A stretch of 64,000 nt of DNA, from positions 1,448,368 to 1,512,367 of the forward strand of contig NZ_KZ293963.1 of NCBI RefSeq assembly GCF_002352765.1, given 5' to 3'. Shown in pieces: positions 34,345-43,712 of this stretch; the first letter of the stretch is position 1, and each line of letters starts with the position of its first letter. The notes under the pieces were generated by a model, which made no database searches, was not told where the DNA came from, and was given only the letters and a program-made list of their open reading frames with translations. Source of the stretch: Alteribacter populi (GTDB lineage Bacteria; Bacillota; Bacilli; Bacillales; Salisediminibacteriaceae). A program made the translations under genes and the position numbers.

Positions 34345-35817
34345 TTGCCATTAAAACAAATGTTTATTAATGGGGAATGGGTTAATGCGCAATCTGGAAA
34401 CACAAGAGAGATTATTGATCCATTTAATCAAGAGGTGATTGCAACGGCAACAGAAGGCAATCAAAAAGATACGATAGAAGCAGTTCATGCTGCGCGTCAC
34501 GCTTTTGATGAAGGTACTTGGGCAACAACAACAGCAAGTGAACGCGGTGAAATTGTCCAGGAGCTTGCAAACCTCATCCGCCGTGATAAAGAGGAATTAG
34601 CCAAATTAGAAACGTTAGATACCGGAAAGACAATAGAAGAAAGTCGTGCAGACATGGATGATATCGCAAACGTCTTTCAATATTTTGCTGGATTAGCAGA
34701 TAAAGATGGCGGGGAAGTCATCGCTTCGCCAATTCCGGATTCCGAAAGTCGGATCGTACGTGAACCTGTTGGTGTTTGTGCACAAATTACACCTTGGAAC
34801 TACCCGTTATTACAAGCAGCGTGGAAAATTGCTCCTGCTCTTGCTGCTGGAAATACGATCGTCGTAAAACCGAGTGAAATTACACCACTAACAACGGTGA
34901 AAGTATTTGAACTTATCGAAGAAGCGGGCTTACCAAAAGGTGTAGCCAACCTTGTTCTAGGTCCAGGAAATAGTGTTGGAGCCGAACTGTCGGAGAATAC
35001 AGATGTTGACCTCGTCTCCTTTACTGGTGGGATCGAAACAGGGAAAAAAATAATGCAAGCAGCTAGTCGCAATATGAAAAAGATTGCATTAGAACTAGGT
35101 GGAAAAAATCCGAATATTGTGTTTGCAAATGCTGATTTTGAAACGGCTGTCGACCAAGCATTAAACGCTGTATTTTTCCATGCAGGTCAAGTTTGCTCAG
35201 CAGGCGCTCGTTTATTAGTCGAAGAGAGCATTCATGATTCATTTGTTGAAGAATTAGTGAAAAGAGCGAAAAACATTCGACTCGGAAATGGTTTCAATGA
35301 ACAGACACAAAGTGGTCCATTGATTTCAGCTGAGCATCGAGAAAAGGTCGAAGCCTACGTACAGATCGGAAAAGACGAAGGTGCGAAGCTTGTCGTTGGT
35401 GGAAAAAGACCAGAAGACCCTGAACTGCAACACGGCTTTTTCTATAAACCGACGATTTTTACGAATTGCACATCGAATATGAGAATCGTACAAGAAGAAG
35501 TGTTCGGCCCTGTTCTTACTGTAGAAAAGTTCACTTCAGTAGATGATGTTGTCCAAAAGGCAAATGATACGATTTATGGACTTGCAGGTGCAGTATGGTC
35601 TAACGATATTTCCAAAGCTGAGGAAGTTGTTTCTCGTCTTCGTATCGGCACCGTTTGGATCAATGACTTCCACCCTTACTTCGCTCAAGCACCTTGGGGC
35701 GGATACAAACAATCTGGAATTGGAAGAGAATTAGGTCACACCGGATTGGAAGAATATACCGAAGTTAAGCATGTATTTAGAAATAAGAAGCCACAGCCCA
35801 TTGGCTGGTTTAACTAA
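34345..35817 (+). CDS. gbsA: Betaine-aldehyde dehydrogenase
   Basis: 490 aa, the family length. It oxidises glycine betaine aldehyde to glycine betaine, an osmoprotectant, with NAD(P). Catalytic residues: Asn in ITPWNYPLLQAAW, Glu in ALELGGKNPNIVF and Cys in HAGQVCSAGARL. AAGGAGGA lies eight bases before TTG 34345, which gives a start close to that of known GbsA; the ATG at 34321 is in frame but lies upstream of the binding site. Followed after 46 bp by gbsB. Confidence 0.94.
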   Translation: MPLKQMFINGEWVNAQSGNTREIIDPFNQEVIATATEGNQKDTIEAVHAARHAFDEGTWATTTASERGEIVQELANLIRRDKEELAKLETLDTGKTIEESRADMDDIANVFQYFAGLADKDGGEVIASPIPDSESRIVREPVGVCAQITPWNYPLLQAAWKIAPALAAGNTIVVKPSEITPLTTVKVFELIEEAGLPKGVANLVLGPGNSVGAELSENTDVDLVSFTGGIETGKKIMQAASRNMKKIALELGGKNPNIVFANADFETAVDQALNAVFFHAGQVCSAGARLLVEESIHDSFVEELVKRAKNIRLGNGFNEQTQSGPLISAEHREKVEAYVQIGKDEGAKLVVGGKRPEDPELQHGFFYKPTIFTNCTSNMRIVQEEVFGPVLTVEKFTSVDDVVQKANDTIYGLAGAVWSNDISKAEEVVSRLRIGTVWINDFHPYFAQAPWGGYKQSGIGRELGHTGLEEYTEVKHVFRNKKPQPIGWFN

Positions 35818-35863
35818 TAGAGTAAAAGATTATCAAACAACTATTTTTTAGGAGGTTTTTATT

Positions 35864-37072
35864 ATGAGTTTAAATATGAAGGTTGAACAAATGATTAGCT
35901 ATCACACGTTTGAAATCCCAACAACAATCAAGCACGGAATCGGTGCGATTGAGCACATCGGTGAAGAAGTGAAAGCGCTAGGAGTAAGTAAAGCATTACT
36001 CGTCACAGACCCAGGAATCTATGAAGCAGGCGTTGTAAATCCAGTAATTGAAAACTTAGAAAAAGCGAACATTGATGTTGTCGTTTTCAATAAAGTAGAA
36101 CCCAATCCACCTGTTCGCCTTGTCGCAGAAGGGTCAAAGGTATTCCAAGAAAAAGGCTGTAATGGTCTTGTCGCTGTTGGTGGCGGAAGTTCGATGGATA
36201 CTGCTAAGGCGATTGGCGTCGAAGCGACTCATGAAGGGTCTGTTTTAGACTATGAAGCAGCTGAAGGCAAAAAGCCACTTGAAAACCGGATCCCACCATT
36301 AACAACGATTCCGACAACAGCAGGTACAGGATCTGAAGTAACACAATGGGCTGTTATTACCGATGAAGACCGAGAATTCAAGTTTAATACAGGTGGCCCT
36401 TTAATCGCAGCTCATTTAACAGTTATCGATCCTAAATTACACGTTTCTATGCCTCCACATGTAACAGCGATGACTGGTATCGATGCACTAGCGCATGCAA
36501 TTGAATGTTATACGATGAAATTCGCGCAGCCTATTACTGACTCTGTTGCGTTAACCGCGATGGAATACGGTGCAACATATATTCGCCGTGCTTACGCTGA
36601 CGGTGAAGATCTTGAAGCTCGTTATGGGATGGCTCAAGCTGCGATGCTCGCGGGACTATCTTACGGAAGTGAATCTGCCGGAGCTGCTCATGCGATGAGT
36701 CAAACGTTAGGCGGTATCATCCCTGTGGCTCATGGTCAATGTGTTGCGGCCATGATGGGACCGGTTATGGAATTTAACTGGAAAGGAAATCCTGAGAAAT
36801 TTGCTCGAATGGCACAAGCATTTGGCATCAACACATTTAACATGACTACTGAAGAAGCTGCAAAAGCGGCCGTCACTTGGATGTACGATCTCGTTGAAGA
36901 TTTAGACATTCCAACATTAGAGAAGCAAGGCGTTAACCCAGATCAATTAGAACGCTTTGCAAAAGAAGCCATGAACGATCCACAAACAGTCGGAAATCCA
37001 CGTGACCTAACTGTTCGTGATTACGAGTGGATTTATAAGCGTTGCTTTCATTTAACAGCAAAGACACTTTAA
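35864..37072 (+). CDS. gbsB: Choline dehydrogenase, iron-type alcohol dehydrogenase
   Basis: 402 aa group III alcohol dehydrogenase. The NAD loop is LVAVGGGSSMDTAKAIG, and the metal-binding segment is MTGIDALAHAIECYT, with further His in AAHAMSQTLGGIIPVAHGQC. It oxidises choline to betaine aldehyde, the step before GbsA. TTAGGAGG precedes the ATG. Second gene of the gbsAB operon. Confidence 0.93.
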   Translation: MSLNMKVEQMISYHTFEIPTTIKHGIGAIEHIGEEVKALGVSKALLVTDPGIYEAGVVNPVIENLEKANIDVVVFNKVEPNPPVRLVAEGSKVFQEKGCNGLVAVGGGSSMDTAKAIGVEATHEGSVLDYEAAEGKKPLENRIPPLTTIPTTAGTGSEVTQWAVITDEDREFKFNTGGPLIAAHLTVIDPKLHVSMPPHVTAMTGIDALAHAIECYTMKFAQPITDSVALTAMEYGATYIRRAYADGEDLEARYGMAQAAMLAGLSYGSESAGAAHAMSQTLGGIIPVAHGQCVAAMMGPVMEFNWKGNPEKFARMAQAFGINTFNMTTEEAAKAAVTWMYDLVEDLDIPTLEKQGVNPDQLERFAKEAMNDPQTVGNPRDLTVRDYEWIYKRCFHLTAKTL

Positions 37073-37146
37073 GATTTTTATAAAAAAAAAATTTCCCCCA
37101 CTTTAACGGGTTTACTTTAGAAGTACAAAAAATCAAATCACAAAGG

Positions 37147-37188
37147 AAACGCATGGATTTTCTCACAAGGAAATCACATGCGTTTTTG
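37147..37188 (+). terminator. Terminator of gbsAB
   Basis: AAACGCATG-GATTT pairs with AAATCA-CATGCGTTT, followed by TTGTATT. Confidence 0.8.
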
Positions 37189-37261
37189 TATTGATATATC
37201 AACGTTTTATAACCAATAGTCGTAAAATCTCACAGTAATTCACACCCCTAATCACATGACC

Positions 37262-37900
37262 AAAACGTCACATGAGAGATGTAGACATCATACTTTTCCA
37301 TCGCTCGTACACTCAGCACCCGACAGCTGTCATCGGCATGTTCACGGGAAGCGATCATTTTTTCGCAATATCTCATTCTTCCGGCGTCAAGCTATTGTAT
37401 GAAGGACCTTTCCGTTTTTTGTAGGGACGACGTTCATAGGGGCGGTCCTGTTCTTCCTATTCCTGACACCACCAACGCTGGACTCGTCTTTCATTCAACG
37501 TTAATACCTGGCAGGCTCGATACTGGGGAAGCCCTTCATCGCAAGCCCATTCAATCAATTCTAATAGGGCGCATCGATCGTCTCCATTGATATGCTGATT
37601 GGTGAGATCACCGTTATTCCGAGAGATCTTTTTTTAAGCAGTATGTGCTCTACCGTCAGGTCTGCCAGAGCACGCTCTTTCGATGCCAGTTCGGACTGTA
37701 GCGCTTTCAAACCTTTCTCATTTACTTGAGCAGAGGCCTTGGGATTTCCTTTTGCTTTATTCCGTGTATAGCCCAATGTTCCACGGATTGCTCGACCTCC
37801 CGAAGATCCGATGTAAGCCGCAGACTCTGTTCACCAAGAGCTTCTTCAGCTGGTAATCCAACAACAAAGGAACTGCATCCAAAGCCGATGCAGTCCCTTT
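37262..37900 (-). pseudogene. Decayed transposase
   Basis: Read on the minus strand, successive frames give transposase-like pieces broken by stops. First, RALADLTVEHILLKK (37600-37700), then LIEWACDEGLPQYRACQV and RRVQRWWCQE (about 37470-37565), then RPYERRPYKKRKGPSYNSLTPEE, and HADDSCRVLSVRAMEKYDV (about 37290-37360). This order matches an HTH-plus-integrase type transposase. At least two stops and a frame change make it inactive. It marks the left edge of the GC-rich block. Confidence 0.65.
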
Positions 37901-37911
37901 TCCTATACCTG

Positions 37912-38865
37912 TTATTCTTCACGTCTTTTTTTCATTGCCACCAGCGTAATCATCTCGTAGGCGACCGCTGCAGCAAGACCCGCGGTAATATCCCCGGAGT
38001 CAAATGCCGGAAGTACTTCAACCAGGTCAAACCCTTTGATATTGAGGCCGTCCAAGCTTCTTACATACTCAAGGGCTTCAAAGCTCGTTGGACCGGCCAC
38101 TTCAGGGGTCCCCGTCCCGGGAGCATAGGCCGGGTCCACAAAGTCGATATCAAACGTCACAAACACCGGACGATCCGGACCGACCCGGTCGTGAATACGG
38201 CGGATCACTTCTTCCTGACCGAGCTTTCGGGATTCCCGCATCGTGATCACTTCAAAGCCGAGCTTTCTGGAATCTTCAATGCAGCCCGGTCCGTAAAGAG
38301 GCCCGCGCATGCCGATCTGGATCGAATGATCCGTATCAACGAGGCCTTCCTCAACCGCACGGCGGAACGGCGTACCGTGCATGTATTTTTCCCCGTAGTA
38401 GTTATCCCACGTATCGCCATGGGAATCGAAATGAACCATGGCGACAGGGCCGTGCTGTTTGGCGAAGGACCGGAGATTTCCTAAGGAAATGGAATGATCA
38501 CCCCCGAGAATGATCGGCACGACACCTTTTTCAAGTAAAGGCACCAGCCCCTCGGTCATCTGGTCGTACGTGCGGTGGACATTGCCCGGCACCACATCGA
38601 TGTCGCCGTAATCCACGCCGGAGCAGTAGTCAAAGATGTTGATTTCCTGATCCGGATTGTATGGACGCAGAAGCACCGACGCGTCCCGGACGTGCTGAGG
38701 GCCGTAGCGGGCACCGACGCGGTTTGAGGCAGCTGTGTCAAACGGTACACCGAGAACGGCAAAATCCACATCCTCCACCGTACGAATATTTTCAAGGCGC
38801 ATAAACGTGCGCACCCCGCTGAATCGGGGTGATAAAGAAGAATCTTTCGGCTGATATTTCACCAT
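37912..38865 (-). CDS. Agmatinase-family ureohydrolase
   Basis: 317 aa. Arginase-fold manganese enzyme; metal motifs are GGDHSI, HFDSHGDTWD and FDIDFVDPAYAPGTG. It hydrolyses a guanidino compound to urea plus an amine or amino acid. Agmatine, 4-guanidinobutyrate and 3-guanidinopropionate are all possible. The next gene upstream is a class III aminotransferase of GABA type, which favours guanidinobutyrate as substrate (inference). TGGAGGT precedes ATG. High-GC codon use differs from genes outside the block. It is the last gene of the presumed operon. Confidence 0.88.
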   Translation of the reverse strand: MVKYQPKDSSLSPRFSGVRTFMRLENIRTVEDVDFAVLGVPFDTAASNRVGARYGPQHVRDASVLLRPYNPDQEINIFDYCSGVDYGDIDVVPGNVHRTYDQMTEGLVPLLEKGVVPIILGGDHSISLGNLRSFAKQHGPVAMVHFDSHGDTWDNYYGEKYMHGTPFRRAVEEGLVDTDHSIQIGMRGPLYGPGCIEDSRKLGFEVITMRESRKLGQEEVIRRIHDRVGPDRPVFVTFDIDFVDPAYAPGTGTPEVAGPTSFEALEYVRSLDGLNIKGFDLVEVLPAFDSGDITAGLAAAVAYEMITLVAMKKRREE

Positions 38866-38919
38866 AGGTACCTCCAGTAAATAAAGTTATCTGTTCTTCA
38901 AGGCTATAAAACTGTAACT

Positions 38920-39110
38920 ATGAAGCGGAAGGCCGCGATTCTGGCGGGAAAAGCAAGTGCTGAAGACCCCGAAGGGACGAACGGTTACTTCACGAGTATA
39001 CTTCGAGTTGCTTCGACACAGACACTTCGAAGCGAGGCTCGTAGAGGAAGAAGCAGGATTGCCTTCCCCGAGGAGGCTCTTGCCCGCCGAAAGCGTCCGC
39101 CTGAAGCTGT
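38920..39110. repeat. Intergenic repeat between ureohydrolase and aminotransferase genes
   Basis: It shares its ends and core blocks (GAAGCG, GGCGGGAA, GCTGAAGACCCCG, GAAAGCGTCCGCCTG) with 40480-40592 but carries an extra inner stretch of ~75 bp (around 38985-39060). Confidence 0.65.
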
Positions 39111-39116
39111 GACCTT

Positions 39117-40433
39117 TTATTTTTTCTCTTCCGCAAACCGGGTCAGCGCTTTGTCTAGTGCCCTGAGTCCGTTATCAATCTGCTCGGTCGTCACGGTGAG
39201 CGGCGGAATCATCCGGATCACTTCCCCTTCGTTTCCGCAAAGGTAAAACAGCACCCCTTCCTCAAGGGCGAGGTCAAGAATTCGAAGAACCGCTTCCCCG
39301 TCCGGGCTGCCGGTCTCAGGATTCGTAATTTCTATCCCGATCATCAGACCCAGGTGACGGATGCTGCTGATGACTGGATGCTTTTCTTTCAGTTTGCGAA
39401 TGCCGTGAACCGCATGCTCACCGGCCCGGATCGTATTATTAAGCAGTTTTTCCTCTTTGATTACATCGATTGTAGCAAGGGCGGCGGAGCAGGCTATCGG
39501 GTTACCCCCAAACGTGGTAGCGTGGCTGCCCATCGGCCACTGCTGCATCAGCTTGTGGTTAGCAGCCGTAGCACTGAGGGGCATCCCGGATGCGATCCCT
39601 TTGGCAACCGCCATAATGTCCGGCGTAACCCCAAATGTGTTGGCAGCAAACCAGTCGCCCGTGCGGCCGAATCCTGTCTGCACCTCGTCAAAAATAAGCA
39701 GCATCCCGTGTTCCGTACAGATATCCCGTACTTTTTTCAGCCAAGAGGCAGGAGGCATCACGTAGCCGCCTTCCCCAAGCACGGGCTCAAGAATCACCCC
39801 GGCCACCTCGTCAGGAGAGACATAGTACTTAAACAAGTTGTAAAAGTCACGCTCCAACTGGCGGATCGCTTCGTCTTCACGGACGGTGCCGTCTTCATTT
39901 TCAAAGTCAGCCGGGCGGTAGTACGGAACCTGATAGGTCAGGCTGTCCGGCTGCAGGTAGCGTCTATACTTGCTTTTCGACGTACTCACCCCAAGGGAGC
40001 CCATCGTCCGGCCGTGAAAACAGCCGGTAAAGCTGACCATGTACTGGCGGCGGGTCACGTACTTCGCGAGCTTCAGTGCCCCTTCAATCGCTTCCGTTCC
40101 GCTGTTTCCGAAAAAGAAACAGTCGATGTCACCGGGCATAATCTCGGCAAGCTCGTCTGCGAGCCGGAGAATCGACTCGTACTGAATCACGCCGATCGGC
40201 CCGTGGCTCAGCTCGTCCGCGGCATTTTTAATCGCCTCCACCACTTTCGGATGGCGGTGGCCCACATTCGTCACGGCGATGCCGGACGTAAAATCCAGGT
40301 ATTTTTTCCCGTCCCGACCCCAGTAGTAGCAGCCTTCTTCTTTTACAACAGGCAGATTCGGATGGTCCTTGGCCATGCTCGGCGCAAGGCGTTCGGACAT
40401 TTTTTCGGATAACGCATTCCAGTCTTTCGACAC
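39117..40433 (-). CDS. Class III (GABA-type) aminotransferase
   Basis: 438 aa PLP enzyme. PLP-binding features: the FGNSGTEAIEGALKLAKY loop, FTGCFHGRTMGSLGVS, IFDEVQTGFGRTG (Asp contacting PLP) and the Schiff-base Lys in MAVAKGIASGMPLSA. It probably moves the amino group of GABA or beta-alanine to 2-oxoglutarate or pyruvate. It would take the amino acid made by the neighbouring ureohydrolase. A GTG start follows AAAAGAGGTG. Confidence 0.88.
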   Translation of the reverse strand: MSKDWNALSEKMSERLAPSMAKDHPNLPVVKEEGCYYWGRDGKKYLDFTSGIAVTNVGHRHPKVVEAIKNAADELSHGPIGVIQYESILRLADELAEIMPGDIDCFFFGNSGTEAIEGALKLAKYVTRRQYMVSFTGCFHGRTMGSLGVSTSKSKYRRYLQPDSLTYQVPYYRPADFENEDGTVREDEAIRQLERDFYNLFKYYVSPDEVAGVILEPVLGEGGYVMPPASWLKKVRDICTEHGMLLIFDEVQTGFGRTGDWFAANTFGVTPDIMAVAKGIASGMPLSATAANHKLMQQWPMGSHATTFGGNPIACSAALATIDVIKEEKLLNNTIRAGEHAVHGIRKLKEKHPVISSIRHLGLMIGIEITNPETGSPDGEAVLRILDLALEEGVLFYLCGNEGEVIRMIPPLTVTTEQIDNGLRALDKALTRFAEEKK

Positions 40434-40479
40434 AAGTGAACACCTCTTTTTTGAGTTTTCATTTTAAAGATAAACATAG

Positions 40480-40592
40480 TGAAGCGAAAGGCGGCAACTC
40501 CGGCGGGAATAGCATCAGCTGAAGACCCCGCAAGGTGATTTTCCCGGGAGGCTGAAGCAATTCCCGCGGAAAGCGTCCGCCTGCAGCGAAGT
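40480..40592. repeat. Intergenic repeat between aminotransferase and transporter genes
   Basis: It begins GAAGCGAAAGGCGGCAACTC, contains GCTGAAGACCCCGCAAGG and GGGAGGCTGAAGC, and ends CGCGGAAAGCGTCCGCCTG. Partly palindromic. Same family as 38920-39110 and related to 20036-20076. Confidence 0.7.
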
Positions 40593-40612
40593 AAGTTAAG
40601 ATTAAAACAGCT

Positions 40613-42007
40613 TTAAAAGAACAGCAGATGTGCCATAAGCGTAATGATCGGCAGCGTAATGAGGGTACGCTGGATAAAGATAATCACAAGATCAAGCAGG
40701 TTGAGCGGAATTCTGGAACGAAGCAGCAGAATCCCCACTTCGGACATATAAATCAGCTGCGTGAGAGACAGAGCAGCCACAACGAACCGTGTTAGCTCGC
40801 TCTCGATACCGCTTCCAATTACAGCCGGCAGGAACATATCCGCAAACCCGACAATCATCGCCGGGGCAGCCGCATCCGCCTCAGGAATTCTCATCAGCTC
40901 TAAGAGCGGTACGAGGGGAGCGGAAAGGACGACGAAGAAATTCGTATACTCCGCAATGATAAGCGCCAGTGTTCCGAGTGCCATCACGAGCGGAATCAGG
41001 CCAAACCAGATATCCAGCACGTTCTGGAAGCCGCTTTTCACAACGCCTGCGGCACTTTTCACTTCAGACGCTTTTGAGACGGCTTTTTCGTACGCCCAGC
41101 GTCCGCGGGAGGTCCCGGTTGGCACTTCCTCTGAAATCTGCTTGCCGGTTTTTTCGTAGTACGTATTCTTTTTCCACGAAAGCGGAGGAATCCGCGGACA
41201 GACGATCGCCGCGATCAGGCCGGCAACAATGACCGTAATGTAAAACTGCACGAACATGTGCTCAAGGCCGATAAAGTTAATAACCACGAGACTGAATGCA
41301 ATGGAAGCGACCGAGAAGTTCGTGGCAATGACCGCTGCCTCCCGCTTCGTGTAGTAGCCACTTTCGTACTGCTTAGTGGTAATCAGAACACCGACCGTTC
41401 CGCTTCCCATCCAGGACGCCACCGCATCAATGGACGAGCGTCCAGGCAGTTTGAAGACGGGTCGCATCACTTTTCTCACGACCGTTCCGATGTAGTCCAT
41501 CAGCCCGAATTCAAGGAGAAGCGGCATCATCAGGCCGGCAAAAAAGAACCAGGTTGTGAGCACCGGAATCAGTTCGTAAAGCACCGTTCTGCCGGTAAAT
41601 TCATCCCAGATAAAGGCAGGACCGAGTTCGAAAAGAACCATTACAGCGAAAATCGCACCGAGAAGACGCATTATGAGCCAGAAGATGGAGACGTGGAACA
41701 GGCCGGCAAGAAACGGCGACTTCATAATCCACTCAGGCTTTGTCGTACGGGCCACCACCGTCAGGACAATGGAGAGCACGAGGACGGCTGTCATAAACAT
41801 CGGAATCGCACCGGTAAACAGACCGAGGAAAAATTCGGCCAGAATGCCAACACCGATTGTCCATTGGCCCATGAACGGGACCGGCACGAGAAACAGAAAC
41901 AGACCGAATAAGGATGGTATTAAAAACTTCAGTTTGTTTGAACGGGTCATGGTTGCGGAGAGATCCTGCGTATCACAGGTCTCTCTCGCCTCACTTTGCT
42001 CATTCAA
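40613..42007 (-). CDS. YjiH-type membrane transporter with nucleoside-recognition (Gate) domains
   Basis: About 464 aa and roughly ten helices. Family marks: FGLFLFLVPVPFMGQWTIGVG, IDAVASWMGSGTVGVLIT and VGFADMFLPAVIGSGIE. It presumably imports the substrate of the neighbouring catabolic enzymes. The start is uncertain: TTG 42007 sits 13 bases after AAAGG, and an ATG at 41950 is possible. A consensus sigma-54 promoter lies directly upstream, so expression should need the adjacent activator. Confidence 0.78.
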   Translation of the reverse strand: MNEQSEARETCDTQDLSATMTRSNKLKFLIPSLFGLFLFLVPVPFMGQWTIGVGILAEFFLGLFTGAIPMFMTAVLVLSIVLTVVARTTKPEWIMKSPFLAGLFHVSIFWLIMRLLGAIFAVMVLFELGPAFIWDEFTGRTVLYELIPVLTTWFFFAGLMMPLLLEFGLMDYIGTVVRKVMRPVFKLPGRSSIDAVASWMGSGTVGVLITTKQYESGYYTKREAAVIATNFSVASIAFSLVVINFIGLEHMFVQFYITVIVAGLIAAIVCPRIPPLSWKKNTYYEKTGKQISEEVPTGTSRGRWAYEKAVSKASEVKSAAGVVKSGFQNVLDIWFGLIPLVMALGTLALIIAEYTNFFVVLSAPLVPLLELMRIPEADAAAPAMIVGFADMFLPAVIGSGIESELTRFVVAALSLTQLIYMSEVGILLLRSRIPLNLLDLVIIFIQRTLITLPIITLMAHLLFF

Positions 42008-42079
42008 TGAAACACACGCACCTTTCTGAATTGGATTGCGGCAGAAAACCACATTTTCACTCTTTTGTGTTTATATTCA

Positions 42080-42095
42080 TGCAAGGTTTGTGCCA
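42080..42095 (-). promoter_or_regulatory. Sigma-54 (-24/-12) promoter
   Basis: On the minus strand TGGCAC-AAACC-TTGCA, a full match to the consensus TGGCAC-N5-TTGCA. Transcription would start near 42068 and read into the transporter, aminotransferase and ureohydrolase genes. Confidence 0.88.
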
Positions 42096-42103
42096 GATTA
42101 CGA

Positions 42104-43477
42104 CTAAATCCTGTATTTTTTTAATTTTCGAACAACGGAGGGCTGGCTGATTCCTAGAGCCTCTGCGATTTTAACGGTCGTCTGCCACCGCTGTTTTGCC
42201 TGGCGCAGCACCTGTTCCTCCACTTCCTCAAGGGTCTCTTTAAGAGGCACTTCGTCTCCGGTCTGAAGTTTTCCGGAAAAGTGACGGTACGTTTCCGGCA
42301 GGTCGCTGTGGGTAATCACATGGGTCGGGGAGGTCACAATGAGGCGCTCGATCAGGTTCATGAGCTCCCGGACGTTGCCTTTCCATTCCTGCAGGTAAAG
42401 CTCCTGCATCACCGCGTCATCGAGCACTTTTTTCCGGTTGTACTTCTCCCCGAACATCCTGACGAAGTGGGTGACGAGCGGCGTCAGGTCTTCCGGCCGT
42501 TCCCGGAGAGGCGGGATCTGTATCGGCACCACACTGAGCCGGAAGTACAGATCCTCTCGAAACGTTTTGACTGCCACCTGCTCTTCAAGAGGCTGATTGG
42601 TGGCTGCAATCAGGCGGAAGTCCAGCGTTTTCGGTTTCGTGCCGCCGACCCGGTAAAACTGCTTTTCCTGAATGAATTTCAGGATTTTCACCTGAAGCGC
42701 AAGGCTGAGCTCGCCAATTTCATCGAGGAAAAGAGTTCCGCCATCTGATGTTTCCGCCAGACCGGGCTTTCCTTTTTTGCTTGCGCCCGTAAATGAGCCG
42801 CCCTCGTAGCCGAAAAACTCCGCTTCAAAGAGAGACTCGGGGATCGATCCGCAGTTCACTTCGATAAACGGCCCGTTCGCTCTCGGGCTCTGCTGGTGAA
42901 TCATCTTGGCGATATGGGTTTTGCCGACACCGGACTCCCCAAGAAGCAGCACGTTCACATCCACGTCTGCCACCTGTTCGGCGGTCTGAAGGCATGCCTT
43001 CATCAGCGGCGATTCAACGAAAAAACCGCTGTAGCCGAAGCTTTTACGTCGCAGCTGATCGAGTTCGTTTTTCACCCGGGTCATTTCGTCCTGCATGTCT
43101 TTTAAATGATTCTCCATTTTCGCCATTTCGGTAATGTCGTGTGAGTAGGAAGCAATCCGCCACACATCGCCGTTTTCATCAAACACAGGGACGCCGGTAA
43201 TGAGCAGCTTTTTTCCAAAATAGGTGGTCTGGATGATGTTGACCCGGTCTTTCTGCTCGAGTACAAGGGGGGTGACGATCGGTGTGAAGACACCTTTCTT
43301 TTCGAGCTGGTAAACGGTTGTGCCAAGCACGTCACGGTCCTCAATGCCGTACAGCTTTTTCGTGGCGTCACTCACAGACATAATCGTGCCGTTCCTGTCC
43401 GTGACAAGCAGGTCATCTTTTAACGCCTGTAAAATCGCTTCGCTTTCGTGATGGGTTCTCGTCTGGTCATGGGTCAT
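42104..43477 (-). CDS. Sigma-54-dependent transcriptional activator with PAS domain
   Basis: 457 aa. A PAS sensor covers about residues 10-115, then a short coiled coil, the AAA+ domain at about 150-380, and a Fis-type helix-turn-helix at the end (KIAEALGISQPSVVRKLK). AAA+ marks: Walker A GESGVGKT, the sigma-54 loop GSFTGA (usual GAFTGA), Walker B GGTLFLDEIGEL and a FREDLYFRLSVVPI sensor region. It is the obvious activator of the adjacent sigma-54 promoter, only ~10 bp downstream of its stop. The ligand is unknown. GGAGG precedes ATG. Confidence 0.92.
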   Translation of the reverse strand: MTHDQTRTHHESEAILQALKDDLLVTDRNGTIMSVSDATKKLYGIEDRDVLGTTVYQLEKKGVFTPIVTPLVLEQKDRVNIIQTTYFGKKLLITGVPVFDENGDVWRIASYSHDITEMAKMENHLKDMQDEMTRVKNELDQLRRKSFGYSGFFVESPLMKACLQTAEQVADVDVNVLLLGESGVGKTHIAKMIHQQSPRANGPFIEVNCGSIPESLFEAEFFGYEGGSFTGASKKGKPGLAETSDGGTLFLDEIGELSLALQVKILKFIQEKQFYRVGGTKPKTLDFRLIAATNQPLEEQVAVKTFREDLYFRLSVVPIQIPPLRERPEDLTPLVTHFVRMFGEKYNRKKVLDDAVMQELYLQEWKGNVRELMNLIERLIVTSPTHVITHSDLPETYRHFSGKLQTGDEVPLKETLEEVEEQVLRQAKQRWQTTVKIAEALGISQPSVVRKLKKYRI

Positions 43478-43712
43478 CTTAAAACCTCCGGATTATTTAA
43501 AAATGAATATTCAAGTAGTTTACATTGCGGATGAAAACTATGGAAAACGCTGTTTTGTAAAGGGCTTAACCTAATTAAAATAGTACTGAGTTCACTATTA
43601 ATCAAAATAATAAAATTATTTGAATTAGAATAGCTATTCATTTTTGTATAGTTTAACAGATTAGTCGGAAAAATGAGAGTTTCTGAGGAAAAGAGGCTAT
43701 GAAAAATATGGT

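Noticed and set aside
37726..38484. 252-codon + strand frame
   Set aside because: Antisense to the ureohydrolase and the decayed transposase; no domain seen.
39354..40412. 352-codon + strand frame
   Set aside because: It lies antisense to the aminotransferase gene. High-GC codon use there leaves long open antisense frames; composition is His/Arg-rich with no family features.
41258..41911. 217-codon + strand frame
   Set aside because: Antisense shadow of the YjiH-type transporter; extreme His/Glu/Arg composition.
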